A stretch of DNA of 14,525 nucleotides. Source: Candidatus Woesearchaeota archaeon (GTDB taxonomy: Archaea; Nanobdellota; Nanobdellia; SCGC-AAA011-G17; JAPLZO01). Of this stretch, positions 1 through 6,180 are shown one piece after another. The number at the start of each line of letters is the position of its first letter. The first letter of the stretch is position 1. The position numbers were made by a program, and so were the translations under genes. The stretch spans positions 1 to 14,525 of the forward strand of contig JAPLZO010000050.1 in the NCBI GenBank assembly GCA_026394995.1. Reading direction: 5' to 3'. The notes beneath the pieces were generated by a model. The model made no database searches. It saw only the letters and a program-made list of their open reading frames with translations, and had not been told where the DNA came from.

Positions 1-966
1 ACAATTTTAAGATTAGAAAATTTAACAAATTCCCACATTCAAGACTTTTCATATTCAAACTATAATTATCCTGTTTGTCTTAATACAACTACACCAATAA
101 ATTGTACAGTTCAAACTCTTACATGTTCAGCTGGAAGAACTTGTTTATTTAGTATGAGTAATGCTATTGGTAGCAGAACAAATGCTCATATCTCTGCATG
201 TGGTTACTATTCAATAAATATTTGTTGTGCTGCTCCAAATACTCCACCATCAATACCTATATTACTTGCTCCAACAAATGATAATCATACTTTAGACAAC
301 ACCCCAACATTATATTGGCAAAACTCAACAGACGTAGATGGAGATATAATAAAATATCCTATACAAATAGATAATGATATAGATTTTACCAGCCCAAATG
401 TTAATATGAGTAATGTAACAGAAGGTGCTCATAATACATCATATACGGTTGTTAATCCTTTAGTGATAGGTATTTATTATTGGAGAGTTCGTGCATATGA
501 TGGTATAGATTATAGTAACTGGTCTTCTGTATGGAATTTCACATTAGATTCAGTTAATATTTTACTTATTAACAAAACAGTTAATTTTAACACATTACAA
601 ATAGGTGTTTCAAATGATACAACTGTAGACAAACCAGAACCTTTTGTAATACAAAATGATGGCAATGTAAATGTTAATGTTTCAGTATATGCTTTAGATT
701 CTTTATGGAACAGTGCTGCTCTTGATACACTATATTTTCAATTTAAAGTAAATAATTTCACTTCAGAAAATAATTCTTTTACTTGGGGTTTACTAGAGTG
801 GACAAATGTTAGTAATTCTGCAGTTTTATCAATTGGTAATTTAAGTTATATTGATAATAATGACTCAGCACGAGTTGATATTAAAGTCATACCCCCATAT
901 GGAGAACTTCCTGGAGATAAAAGTTCAACTTTAACATTCGAATCATCTTATTCAGACCCACCATGA
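1..966 (+). CDS. Fibronectin-III/beta-sandwich surface protein, 5' end cut by window
   Basis: The frame is open from base 1, so this is the C-terminal 321 residues of a larger protein; the internal ATG at 154 is not a credible start because coding continues upstream without a break. Residues about 76-182 form a fibronectin-III-like domain, with the Pro-rich entry, LYW, tDvDGD and YYWRVRAyDG...NWSS patterns. Residues about 185-321 form a second beta-sandwich containing IQNDGNVNVNVSV and a final P-G-x-x-SSTLTF strand. This last domain resembles the one in the gene at 2885, and WxL-type cell-wall domains in general. I count about 18 N-x-S/T sequons, which suggests a heavily N-glycosylated extracellular protein. 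Six cysteines lie in the first 76 residues. No C-terminal membrane segment is visible, so any anchor would be upstream. The stop overlaps the next start as ATGA. The fold is clear; the exact role is unknown. Confidence 0.85.
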   Translation, partial: TILRLENLTNSHIQDFSYSNYNYPVCLNTTTPINCTVQTLTCSAGRTCLFSMSNAIGSRTNAHISACGYYSINICCAAPNTPPSIPILLAPTNDNHTLDNTPTLYWQNSTDVDGDIIKYPIQIDNDIDFTSPNVNMSNVTEGAHNTSYTVVNPLVIGIYYWRVRAYDGIDYSNWSSVWNFTLDSVNILLINKTVNFNTLQIGVSNDTTVDKPEPFVIQNDGNVNVNVSVYALDSLWNSAALDTLYFQFKVNNFTSENNSFTWGLLEWTNVSNSAVLSIGNLSYIDNNDSARVDIKVIPPYGELPGDKSSTLTFESSYSDPP

Positions 967-1439
967 AAAAATTATTTATAATAATAAATATAGTACTTAT
1001 TTTATTATTTGCAATTATACTATTTAATAAAAATATAAAAGTTTTTGAGATAACAGGTTATGCTACAAATCCTCCTTCATTACAATGGCGAGGTAATTGT
1101 GATCTATACGAATTAGTAATAGATGATGACAAAGATTTTACTAGTCCAGAGGTTTACATTAAAACAAAATATACAGAATATCAACCAATTAGATTATCTT
1201 TTAAAGATTATTATTATTATAAAGTAAATTGTATAAAAAATGATAAAATAATAGAATCTGACTCAGGTTCATTCTTAGTAAATTCCTTAGTAGCTCTTGA
1301 ATTAAATAAAACAGTCTTAAAAAATGTTGGTAATATTCAACTTACTTTAGAATTTAGTAATTCAACAATTACATCTCTTGATATTAATAAAACAATAAAA
1401 ATAGATAATGTTTCAGAGGTGATAACATCTCAAAAATAA
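963..1439 (+). CDS. Small N-anchored Ig-like envelope protein (158 aa)
   Basis: Residues 4-21 are a hydrophobic signal anchor after MKK. The sequence KVFEITGYATN follows at about 26-36, with the ITG motif shared by two other anchored proteins in this block. The rest is a beta-rich domain: YELVIDDDKDFTSPEVYI resembles the fibronectin-III strand of the preceding protein (IQIDNDIDFTSPNVNM), so it may be a half-domain relative of it. The start overlaps the upstream stop (ATGA) and has no obvious Shine-Dalgarno, which suggests translational coupling. The last codons contain a strong Shine-Dalgarno (GAGGTGAT, 1416-1423) for the next gene. Not recognised as a named family. It is likely anchored in the cytoplasmic membrane facing outward and co-expressed with both neighbours. 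Confidence 0.75.
   Translation: MKKLFIIINIVLILLFAIILFNKNIKVFEITGYATNPPSLQWRGNCDLYELVIDDDKDFTSPEVYIKTKYTEYQPIRLSFKDYYYYKVNCIKNDKIIESDSGSFLVNSLVALELNKTVLKNVGNIQLTLEFSNSTITSLDINKTIKIDNVSEVITSQK
1416..1423 (+). promoter_or_regulatory. Strong Shine-Dalgarno GAGGTGAT inside upstream gene
   Basis: GAGGTGAT is fully complementary to the canonical archaeal 16S rRNA tail (AUCACCUC). It lies inside the coding sequence of the 963-1439 gene and can only serve the downstream reading frame. The in-frame candidate starts after it are ATC at 1427 (3 nt away) and ATA at 1436 (12 nt away). No ATG, GTG or TTG exists in that frame until TTG at 1496, which is 72 nt away and beyond the signal peptide. Confidence 0.65.
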
Positions 1440-2635
1440 ACAAATTAGTTTTATTTGTATCTATAATAATATTATTTAGTTATAACATTCATGCCTTGGG
1501 TGTTACGCCCGCTAGAACCACAATAAATTTTGAACCAAATTTACAACAAGAGATAACAATTAGAGCTCTTAATAATGAACATAAAGATTTCAAAGCAGTT
1601 ATATTTACTAGAGGTAATTTATCTATAGAATTACTAAATAAAGATATTTCTTTTGCAAAAAATGAAGAATATAAAGAAATTAAGTACAAAGTTACATTAC
1701 CTGCTAAACTAGAACCTGGTGTTACAACAGGTGATGTAGTAATCAGAGAAGTTAAACCTTTACAACAAGAAGGTGAAATTACAATAGGTGCTCTAGTTTC
1801 TGTAGTTTCACAACTTTATGTTATAGTTCCTTATCCAGGTAAATATGCTAGAGCCGAATTAATAATTTCAGAAGCCCAAAAAGATGAACAAGTTTCTTTT
1901 TTGATTCCAGTCTATAATTTAGGGTCTAAAAAAATAGATAAAGCAAGTGCTATTATTGACATATATGATATCAATAATAAAAAAGTAGCAAGTGTTCCAA
2001 CAGATGAAAAATCAATAGATTCATTTTCTAAAAGAGAATTAGTAGCATCATGGGCTGCTAATGTAGATGATGGGACATATAATGTCATAGCAACTGTAAA
2101 TTATGATAATAGTAAGATAGAACTAAATGGAAAATTTATAGTAGGTAATTTTCTTATAAAACCTATTGATATTTCTGTTAATAATTTTAGATTAGGTCAA
2201 GTTGCTAAATTTAATATTTTAGTAGAAAATATTGGAAATTATGTAATCAAAGATGCTTATTCAGAAATTACACTTAACAAACAAGCTCAACCAATTGCAG
2301 ATGTTAAATCATCACCAACTGAAATACCACCTAAAGCACAAAAAGAACTTATAGCTTATTGGGATACAGAAAATATCGAACAAGGTGAATATCAAGGTAA
2401 ACTAACATTAGGTTATGCTGATAAAAAAGCAGAACGTCAAATTAGAACTGAAGTGGGCTCAGATTATATTAAAACTGAAATAATTGGTGTAACAGGTTTA
2501 GTTATAGCACCTCTAAAAATTTCCAATAAACAAATCTCTATGGCTGTTATAATCATGATTTTAATATTGTTAAATATAATATGGTTTGTTCTATATACAA
2601 AAAAGAAGAATAAACAAGAACAACAACCCAAATGA
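1436..2635 (+). CDS. Secreted multi-domain beta-sandwich protein, C-anchored; WxL-interacting-protein-like; non-canonical start
   Basis: From ATA at 1436 the frame encodes INKLVLFVSIIILFSYNIHA, a signal peptide that aligns with the one in the paralogue at 3578. The first standard start, TTG at 1496, would remove it entirely, and the next in-frame stop upstream is at 1406. I therefore place the start at ATA 1436, overlapping the previous stop as ATAA; conservative annotation would begin at 1496 (379 aa). Residues about 21-150 form a chaperone-like beta-sandwich (LGVTPARTTINFEPN...). VIVPYPGKY begins a second domain, and a third lies at about 240-340. EIIGVTG precedes a C-terminal membrane segment (about 365-386) and a Lys-rich cytoplasmic tail. 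Two sandwiches plus a C-terminal anchor recall bacterial DUF916/DUF3324 proteins. That link is from architecture only, not proven homology. Confidence 0.8.
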   Translation: MNKLVLFVSIIILFSYNIHALGVTPARTTINFEPNLQQEITIRALNNEHKDFKAVIFTRGNLSIELLNKDISFAKNEEYKEIKYKVTLPAKLEPGVTTGDVVIREVKPLQQEGEITIGALVSVVSQLYVIVPYPGKYARAELIISEAQKDEQVSFLIPVYNLGSKKIDKASAIIDIYDINNKKVASVPTDEKSIDSFSKRELVASWAANVDDGTYNVIATVNYDNSKIELNGKFIVGNFLIKPIDISVNNFRLGQVAKFNILVENIGNYVIKDAYSEITLNKQAQPIADVKSSPTEIPPKAQKELIAYWDTENIEQGEYQGKLTLGYADKKAERQIRTEVGSDYIKTEIIGVTGLVIAPLKISNKQISMAVIIMILILLNIIWFVLYTKKKNKQEQQPK

Positions 2636-2652
2636 GTATATCATCGAAGAAA

Positions 2653-2667
2653 CGAAAACTTTATATA
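2653..2667 (+). promoter_or_regulatory. BRE/TATA promoter for the 2697-3535 genes
   Basis: The purine-rich BRE CGAAAAC (2653-2659) is followed directly by TTTATATA (2660-2667). The expected transcription start, about 27 nt after the TATA centre, is near 2690, only a few bases before the ATG at 2697. The transcript is therefore leaderless or nearly so. This is the best-formed promoter in the envelope block, and it separates the two modules. Confidence 0.7.
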
Positions 2668-2696
2668 TTTATATTTTAGATAAATCAATTAATATA

Positions 2697-2888
2697 ATGG
2701 AACAAAAGAAGAGGATGAAAAAAACAGTAATTATATTCTTAATTTTAATACTTATCTTTGGTGTGCTATTTATTTTACAAGAAAAATATGATTTTTTACA
2801 AAATTTTAAAAATGTTTTTTATTCAAAATCTATTATAAACCATAATGCTCAGGTTGTACTAAAAATAGTAAAGGATAAAAACACATGA
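2697..2888 (+). CDS. Tiny membrane-anchored protein (63 aa)
   Basis: The ATG at 2697 was chosen because the promoter at 2653-2667 predicts transcription starting just before it; an upstream in-frame ATG at 2586 would lie before the promoter. A second ATG at 2715 (MKKTVIIFL) is possible. The protein has a Lys/Arg-rich N-terminus (EQKKRMKK), one hydrophobic segment at about 9-25, and a short polar, basic tail of about 38 residues. The stop overlaps the next ATG (ATGA at 2885-2888), so the two are co-translated. No family is recognised. By position it corresponds to the small anchored proteins at 963 and 4707, and it could be an accessory anchor for the surface protein that follows. It is a short ORF, but it sits in a clean promoter-to-operon context. 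Confidence 0.6.
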   Translation: MEQKKRMKKTVIIFLILILIFGVLFILQEKYDFLQNFKNVFYSKSIINHNAQVVLKIVKDKNT

Positions 2889-3535
2889 AACAGTTATCAG
2901 ATAATACTGTAATAATCTTAGTATCTATTGCAATTGTATTAACATTAACAGTTAGTTTTGTCAATTTTAATAAGGTAAGTAATTTAATTACAGGTGCATC
3001 AAGTGCTGCTGAAGTTGGTTATGTTAATGTAACAATAGCAGCTAATATCTTAATTAATTCAACAGATCCAATAATTAATTTTGGAAATTGCAAACCAGAA
3101 ACAGGTGGTACTCAACATTGGTCTAATGATACATCAACAAATGGAGTTGGTACAGGTCAATGTGATGGTCTAGCTTCTGTTGATAGTATCTTAATAGAAA
3201 ATCTAGGTAATGTCGATGCTAATGTCTCAATAAAAACAGCTCATTTATCTCCTTATTTAATTGGTGGTACTGCCCCAAAATTCCAATATACAACAGTAAA
3301 TGGTACAAATAATGGTTGTAAAAGACATGGTACAACTGGTGCTGGATCACTTGAATCAGCAATAGTAAATTTCACTGCAAAAGATGTACCTTATAGATTC
3401 TGTGATAATCTAACTTTTGGTGTTGCTAACAAACAAGTTTTAATGTATGCGGGAATATTTATTCCAGAAGATGCACCAGCTGATGCATTTACAACAGGTG
3501 CAAACTTAACTTTTATAGGTATATCAACAGCATAA
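2885..3535 (+). CDS. N-anchored beta-sandwich surface protein (216 aa), WxL/TasA-like fold
   Basis: The N-terminus LSDNTVIILVSIAIVLTLTV is a signal anchor, followed by KVSNLITGASSAA with the ITG motif at residues 35-37. The mature part is beta-rich. It contains ILIENLGNVDANVSIKTA, matching IQNDGNVNVNVSV in the surface protein at 1-966, and it ends with IPEDAPADAF..GANLTFIGIS, the same closing strand pattern. Four cysteines (NFGNC, GQC, NGC, RFC) could form two disulfides outside the cell. Several N-x-S/T sequons are present. Beta-sandwiches of this shape occur in WxL cell-wall proteins and in the TasA/camelysin group; a fibre or matrix subunit is possible, but this is inference. It overlaps the preceding gene by ATGA, with AAAGGA about 10 nt before the start. 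Confidence 0.75.
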   Translation: MKQLSDNTVIILVSIAIVLTLTVSFVNFNKVSNLITGASSAAEVGYVNVTIAANILINSTDPIINFGNCKPETGGTQHWSNDTSTNGVGTGQCDGLASVDSILIENLGNVDANVSIKTAHLSPYLIGGTAPKFQYTTVNGTNNGCKRHGTTGAGSLESAIVNFTAKDVPYRFCDNLTFGVANKQVLMYAGIFIPEDAPADAFTTGANLTFIGISTA

Positions 3536-3545
3536 ATAACACAAA

Positions 3546-3555
3546 ATATATATAT
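3546..3555 (+). promoter_or_regulatory. TATA box, leaderless promoter of the 3578-6168 operon
   Basis: ATATATATAT is centred about 27 nt before the ATG at 3578, so transcription would begin at or next to the start codon. There is no Shine-Dalgarno before that ATG, which fits leaderless translation. A T-run at 3559-3564 could also help terminate the upstream transcript. Confidence 0.55.
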
Positions 3556-3577
3556 TAATTTTTTATAAAAATATATC

Positions 3578-4714
3578 ATGAAAAAAGAGGTTTTTTTAAT
3601 ATTATTATTTTTTATACTATTTGTTAATTATGTACATGCAATTGGTATTAGCCCACCATTAATTGAAGTTAATCCTGAACCAAATTTAAAAAAAGATTTT
3701 ACTGCTACAGTATTAAGTACAAGTAGTAAAGACATATATGTTAACATTTTTACTAAGGGTACATTAAAAGATTACATAAAATTAAAAGAAAATAAAGTAA
3801 AAGTCCCTAAATTAGGAGGTGCTGATATTCATTTCTCTTTAGAATTACCTAATAAATTAAATTTAGAACCGGGTAAACAATATGGTTATGTAATGGTAGA
3901 AGAAGGTTCTTCTACTTCTGGTGGTAGTTTTCAAGTTATGACATCTGTTGGATTAACCATATTAGCATTTATACCCTATCCAGGTAAATATTTAGAGATA
4001 ACTGACTTTAAAGTTCCAAATGTAAAAGAAAATGAAATTTTGCCCATAGAAATAAAAGCTGTGAGTAGAGGTAATGAAATTATTAATCAAATAGATGCTA
4101 CTATTGAAATCTATAAAGGTGATCTTAGACTTGAAACTTTATATTTAGATAAAGTTACCAATTTAAAATCAGGTGATACTGCTTATTTTTCAACAGAGTT
4201 TAACACAAAAAGTTACAAACCAGGAGTTTACAATACTAAACTAATACTAAGATATGATGGTAATAAATTAGAAACAGAAAGAAGTTTTGAAATAGGAACT
4301 TTACTTGTAGAAATAACTAATTATACCAGAAAACACTACAAAGATGATATAAGCAGATTTATTGTTTCGGCAAAAAGTCATTGGAATGATCCACTTGATA
4401 ATGTTTATGCTGAAGTCATAATTAATGATACAAAATTTAAAAGCTCCCCTGATAGAATAAACCCTTTTGAAGAATCAGGTTTCTTAATTTACTTAGATAC
4501 ACATAATTTTGATGTAGGATATTATAATGCCAATATGACAATATTTTATGCAAATAGATCAACCTCTTTGATTAGTGGTATTGAAATAATAAAAAAACCA
4601 TTTAATCTAGGTGATTCATTAAAAGGCAAAACCACCCAAATTTTAGTTATAGTAATAATCATATTATTAATTTTGAATTTACTATGGTTAATAAAAAAGA
4701 AAAAAGATGAATAA
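3578..4714 (+). CDS. Secreted multi-domain beta-sandwich protein, C-anchored; paralogue of 1436-2635
   Basis: Residues 1-21 are a signal peptide (MKKEVFLILLFFILFVNYVHA). The mature start IGISPPLIEVNPEPNL aligns with LGVTPARTTINFEPNL in the gene at 1436. Further shared landmarks are FIPYPGKYLEI (domain 2 start), a third domain containing SSPDRINPFEESGFLIYLDT, and a C-terminal membrane segment (about 352-372, LLILNLLWLI) ending in KKKKDE. The first sandwich plus C-terminal anchor resembles bacterial WxL-interacting proteins (DUF916/DUF3324). A likely role is binding a surface polymer or partner protein at the outer membrane face; this is inference from architecture. It heads a three-gene operon and overlaps the next gene by 8 nt. 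Confidence 0.8.
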   Translation: MKKEVFLILLFFILFVNYVHAIGISPPLIEVNPEPNLKKDFTATVLSTSSKDIYVNIFTKGTLKDYIKLKENKVKVPKLGGADIHFSLELPNKLNLEPGKQYGYVMVEEGSSTSGGSFQVMTSVGLTILAFIPYPGKYLEITDFKVPNVKENEILPIEIKAVSRGNEIINQIDATIEIYKGDLRLETLYLDKVTNLKSGDTAYFSTEFNTKSYKPGVYNTKLILRYDGNKLETERSFEIGTLLVEITNYTRKHYKDDISRFIVSAKSHWNDPLDNVYAEVIINDTKFKSSPDRINPFEESGFLIYLDTHNFDVGYYNANMTIFYANRSTSLISGIEIIKKPFNLGDSLKGKTTQILVIVIIILLILNLLWLIKKKKDE

Positions 4715-5099
4715 GAAATTAATTATAATATTAGTATTCATATTATTCATTTCATTTATTTTTTATAATAATATCAAAACAATCCAACAGTATGAAATAC
4801 CTATTGTAATAAAAGTAACAAAAAATATTGGTATAATTGTTGATACAGATAAATTATACTATGCTGCAAATCCAGGAGGATATGCAACAAGAACAATATT
4901 ATTACAAAATCAATATCCAAAAAGTGTTATTATTGAACTAAAACCAAAAGAACTATCCAATTGGATTATTTTGCAAAATGAAAAATTTATATTAAGATAT
5001 AATGAAACTAGAAAAGTAGAAATAACAATTAATCCACCATCTTCAACAAAAGTAGGTGAATATAATTCAACTTTAATTGTTAATATAAAAAGCACTTAA
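4707..5099 (+). CDS. Small N-anchored Ig-like protein (130 aa)
   Basis: MNKK followed by LIIILVFILFISFIF is a signal anchor (about 5-19). The exported part is one Ig-like beta-sandwich: YYAANPGGYATRTILLQNQYPKSV, then NWIILQNEKFILRYNETRKVEITINPP and a final GEYNSTLIVNI strand. The NETRKVEITINPP..G.Y.STL pattern is typical of archaeal CARDB/NPCBM-associated-type Ig domains that cap surface proteins. The ATG lies inside the last codons of the preceding gene (8-nt overlap) with no Shine-Dalgarno, and the next ATG follows the stop after one base, so expression is tightly coupled. It corresponds in size and place to the 963 gene of the other module. No specific function can be assigned. Confidence 0.75.
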   Translation: MNKKLIIILVFILFISFIFYNNIKTIQQYEIPIVIKVTKNIGIIVDTDKLYYAANPGGYATRTILLQNQYPKSVIIELKPKELSNWIILQNEKFILRYNETRKVEITINPPSSTKVGEYNSTLIVNIKST

Positions 5100-5100
5100 A

Positions 5101-6168
5101 ATGAAAGTATCTAATAATTTAATAGCATTAATTGCAATCTTACTAGTAATGTTTTCTTTATTTAGTATGTTTAATATATTGTCCAAAGTTAATTTTATTA
5201 CAGGTAAAAATACAGTTGATGGAATTGTTCAATTAAGAATAATATCAAGTTGTGGTGATGGTATATGTAGTATAGGAGAAGATTGTCCTGCTGATGCTGC
5301 ATATTGTACAGATAACAAATGTTATGAACCAACTTGTACTAATGGCTGCTCTCAAATTCCTGTAGCATTTGGACAAACAGATGAAGCATGTTATAGTAAT
5401 ATAGGTTGTGATGGTTCTAATTGTCTATGTAATGGTAATGGCGTTTGTGTTGTTCCTACAGTAGTACCTTCAACAGGTCCAGGCGGAGGAGGCGGAGGTG
5501 CTGGTGGTGGTGGAAAAGGAGAAATTAAAATAGCATCTTTAGATATAGTTTTACCTTCTACTTTAGTACTTTATCCAAATGATGAAATCTCTATACCAAT
5601 AATACTAAAAAATAGTGGACAAATAATGTTAGAAAATATAATTTTATCAACTGAAACAGATAAGGAAAATATCTTTTTAAGATTATCAAAAACAAGATTA
5701 TCCCAACTTAGCGTTGGTAATATAGAAAAATTAAACCTAATTGTTGTAACAAAAGATGCAACTCTTCCAGGTTATGTAAGAATAATGGCTCAAGTTGAAA
5801 ACCCAGCTTTAACTCAAGTAGCAACTTTATATATAGATGCACTAAGAACCGGGGTTATTAACACAAAAGATCTTAGAACAAGAATAGAAGCAGCCAAACA
5901 ATTATTCAGACAAAATCCAGAATGTTTAGAACTTAATGAATTAATTGCTCAATCAGAAAAACAATTTGATAGTGAAGAATATGAAAAATCATCTGTTCTT
6001 ATAGATGAAGCAACTAAAACTTGTAAAGATTTATTATCTAAAAAAGCTATAGAAAAACCAAAAAAAATTATTAATTGGTATTTAATTTTAATAGGATTTG
6101 GTATATTTATAATATTAATATTATTATTAATATATATTTTATTAGTTTATAGAAAAGCAAAAAAATAA
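5101..6168 (+). CDS. Cys-rich/Gly-rich Ig-domain envelope protein with two membrane segments (355 aa)
   Basis: There is an N-terminal anchor at about 7-27, then KVNFITGKN with the ITG motif at 33-35. Residues 51-116 hold 12 cysteines beginning CGDGICSIGEDC, a motif seen in many exported archaeal and bacterial proteins, probably a disulfide or metal-bound knot. A glycine-rich hinge (126-140, mostly Gly) follows. An Ig-like domain spans about 141-245, and a helical region about 250-310 carries three cysteines. The C-terminal membrane segment is at about 326-349, with a KAKK tail. Both ends are therefore in the membrane with a looped extracellular part, if the N-terminal segment is not cleaved. 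It follows the 4707 gene after one base. Its gene ends 12 bases from the stop of the convergent S-layer candidate. Function unknown; a surface stalk or adhesin is plausible. Confidence 0.78.
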   Translation: MKVSNNLIALIAILLVMFSLFSMFNILSKVNFITGKNTVDGIVQLRIISSCGDGICSIGEDCPADAAYCTDNKCYEPTCTNGCSQIPVAFGQTDEACYSNIGCDGSNCLCNGNGVCVVPTVVPSTGPGGGGGGAGGGGKGEIKIASLDIVLPSTLVLYPNDEISIPIILKNSGQIMLENIILSTETDKENIFLRLSKTRLSQLSVGNIEKLNLIVVTKDATLPGYVRIMAQVENPALTQVATLYIDALRTGVINTKDLRTRIEAAKQLFRQNPECLELNELIAQSEKQFDSEEYEKSSVLIDEATKTCKDLLSKKAIEKPKKIINWYLILIGFGIFIILILLLIYILLVYRKAKK

Positions 6169-6174
6169 AAAAAA
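6159..6174 (-). terminator. T-tract terminator of the S-layer candidate
   Basis: Read on the minus strand, just after the S-layer stop, this is T8-A-T7, a typical archaeal factor-independent termination tract. It overlaps the last codons of the convergent plus-strand gene, where it encodes lysines. No equivalent T-run is visible on the plus strand. Confidence 0.6.
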
Positions 6175-6180
6175 GAAGGT

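Noticed and set aside
1489..1689. Minus-strand open frame of 66 codons opposite the C-anchored protein gene
   Set aside because: It lies wholly antisense to a well-supported coding sequence, has no promoter or ribosome site, and its hydrophobic-looking sequence is what AT-rich antisense frames give.
2586..2696. Upstream extension of the 63-aa protein to an ATG at 2586
   Set aside because: It would start inside the previous gene and run through the BRE/TATA promoter; the added residues look non-protein-like.
3391..3579. Minus-strand open frame of 62 codons over the 3' end of the 2885 gene
   Set aside because: Antisense shadow of a real gene; no start signals.
4910..5095. Minus-strand open frame of 61 codons opposite the 130-aa Ig protein gene
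   Set aside because: Antisense shadow; the plus-strand frame has a signal anchor and Ig pattern.
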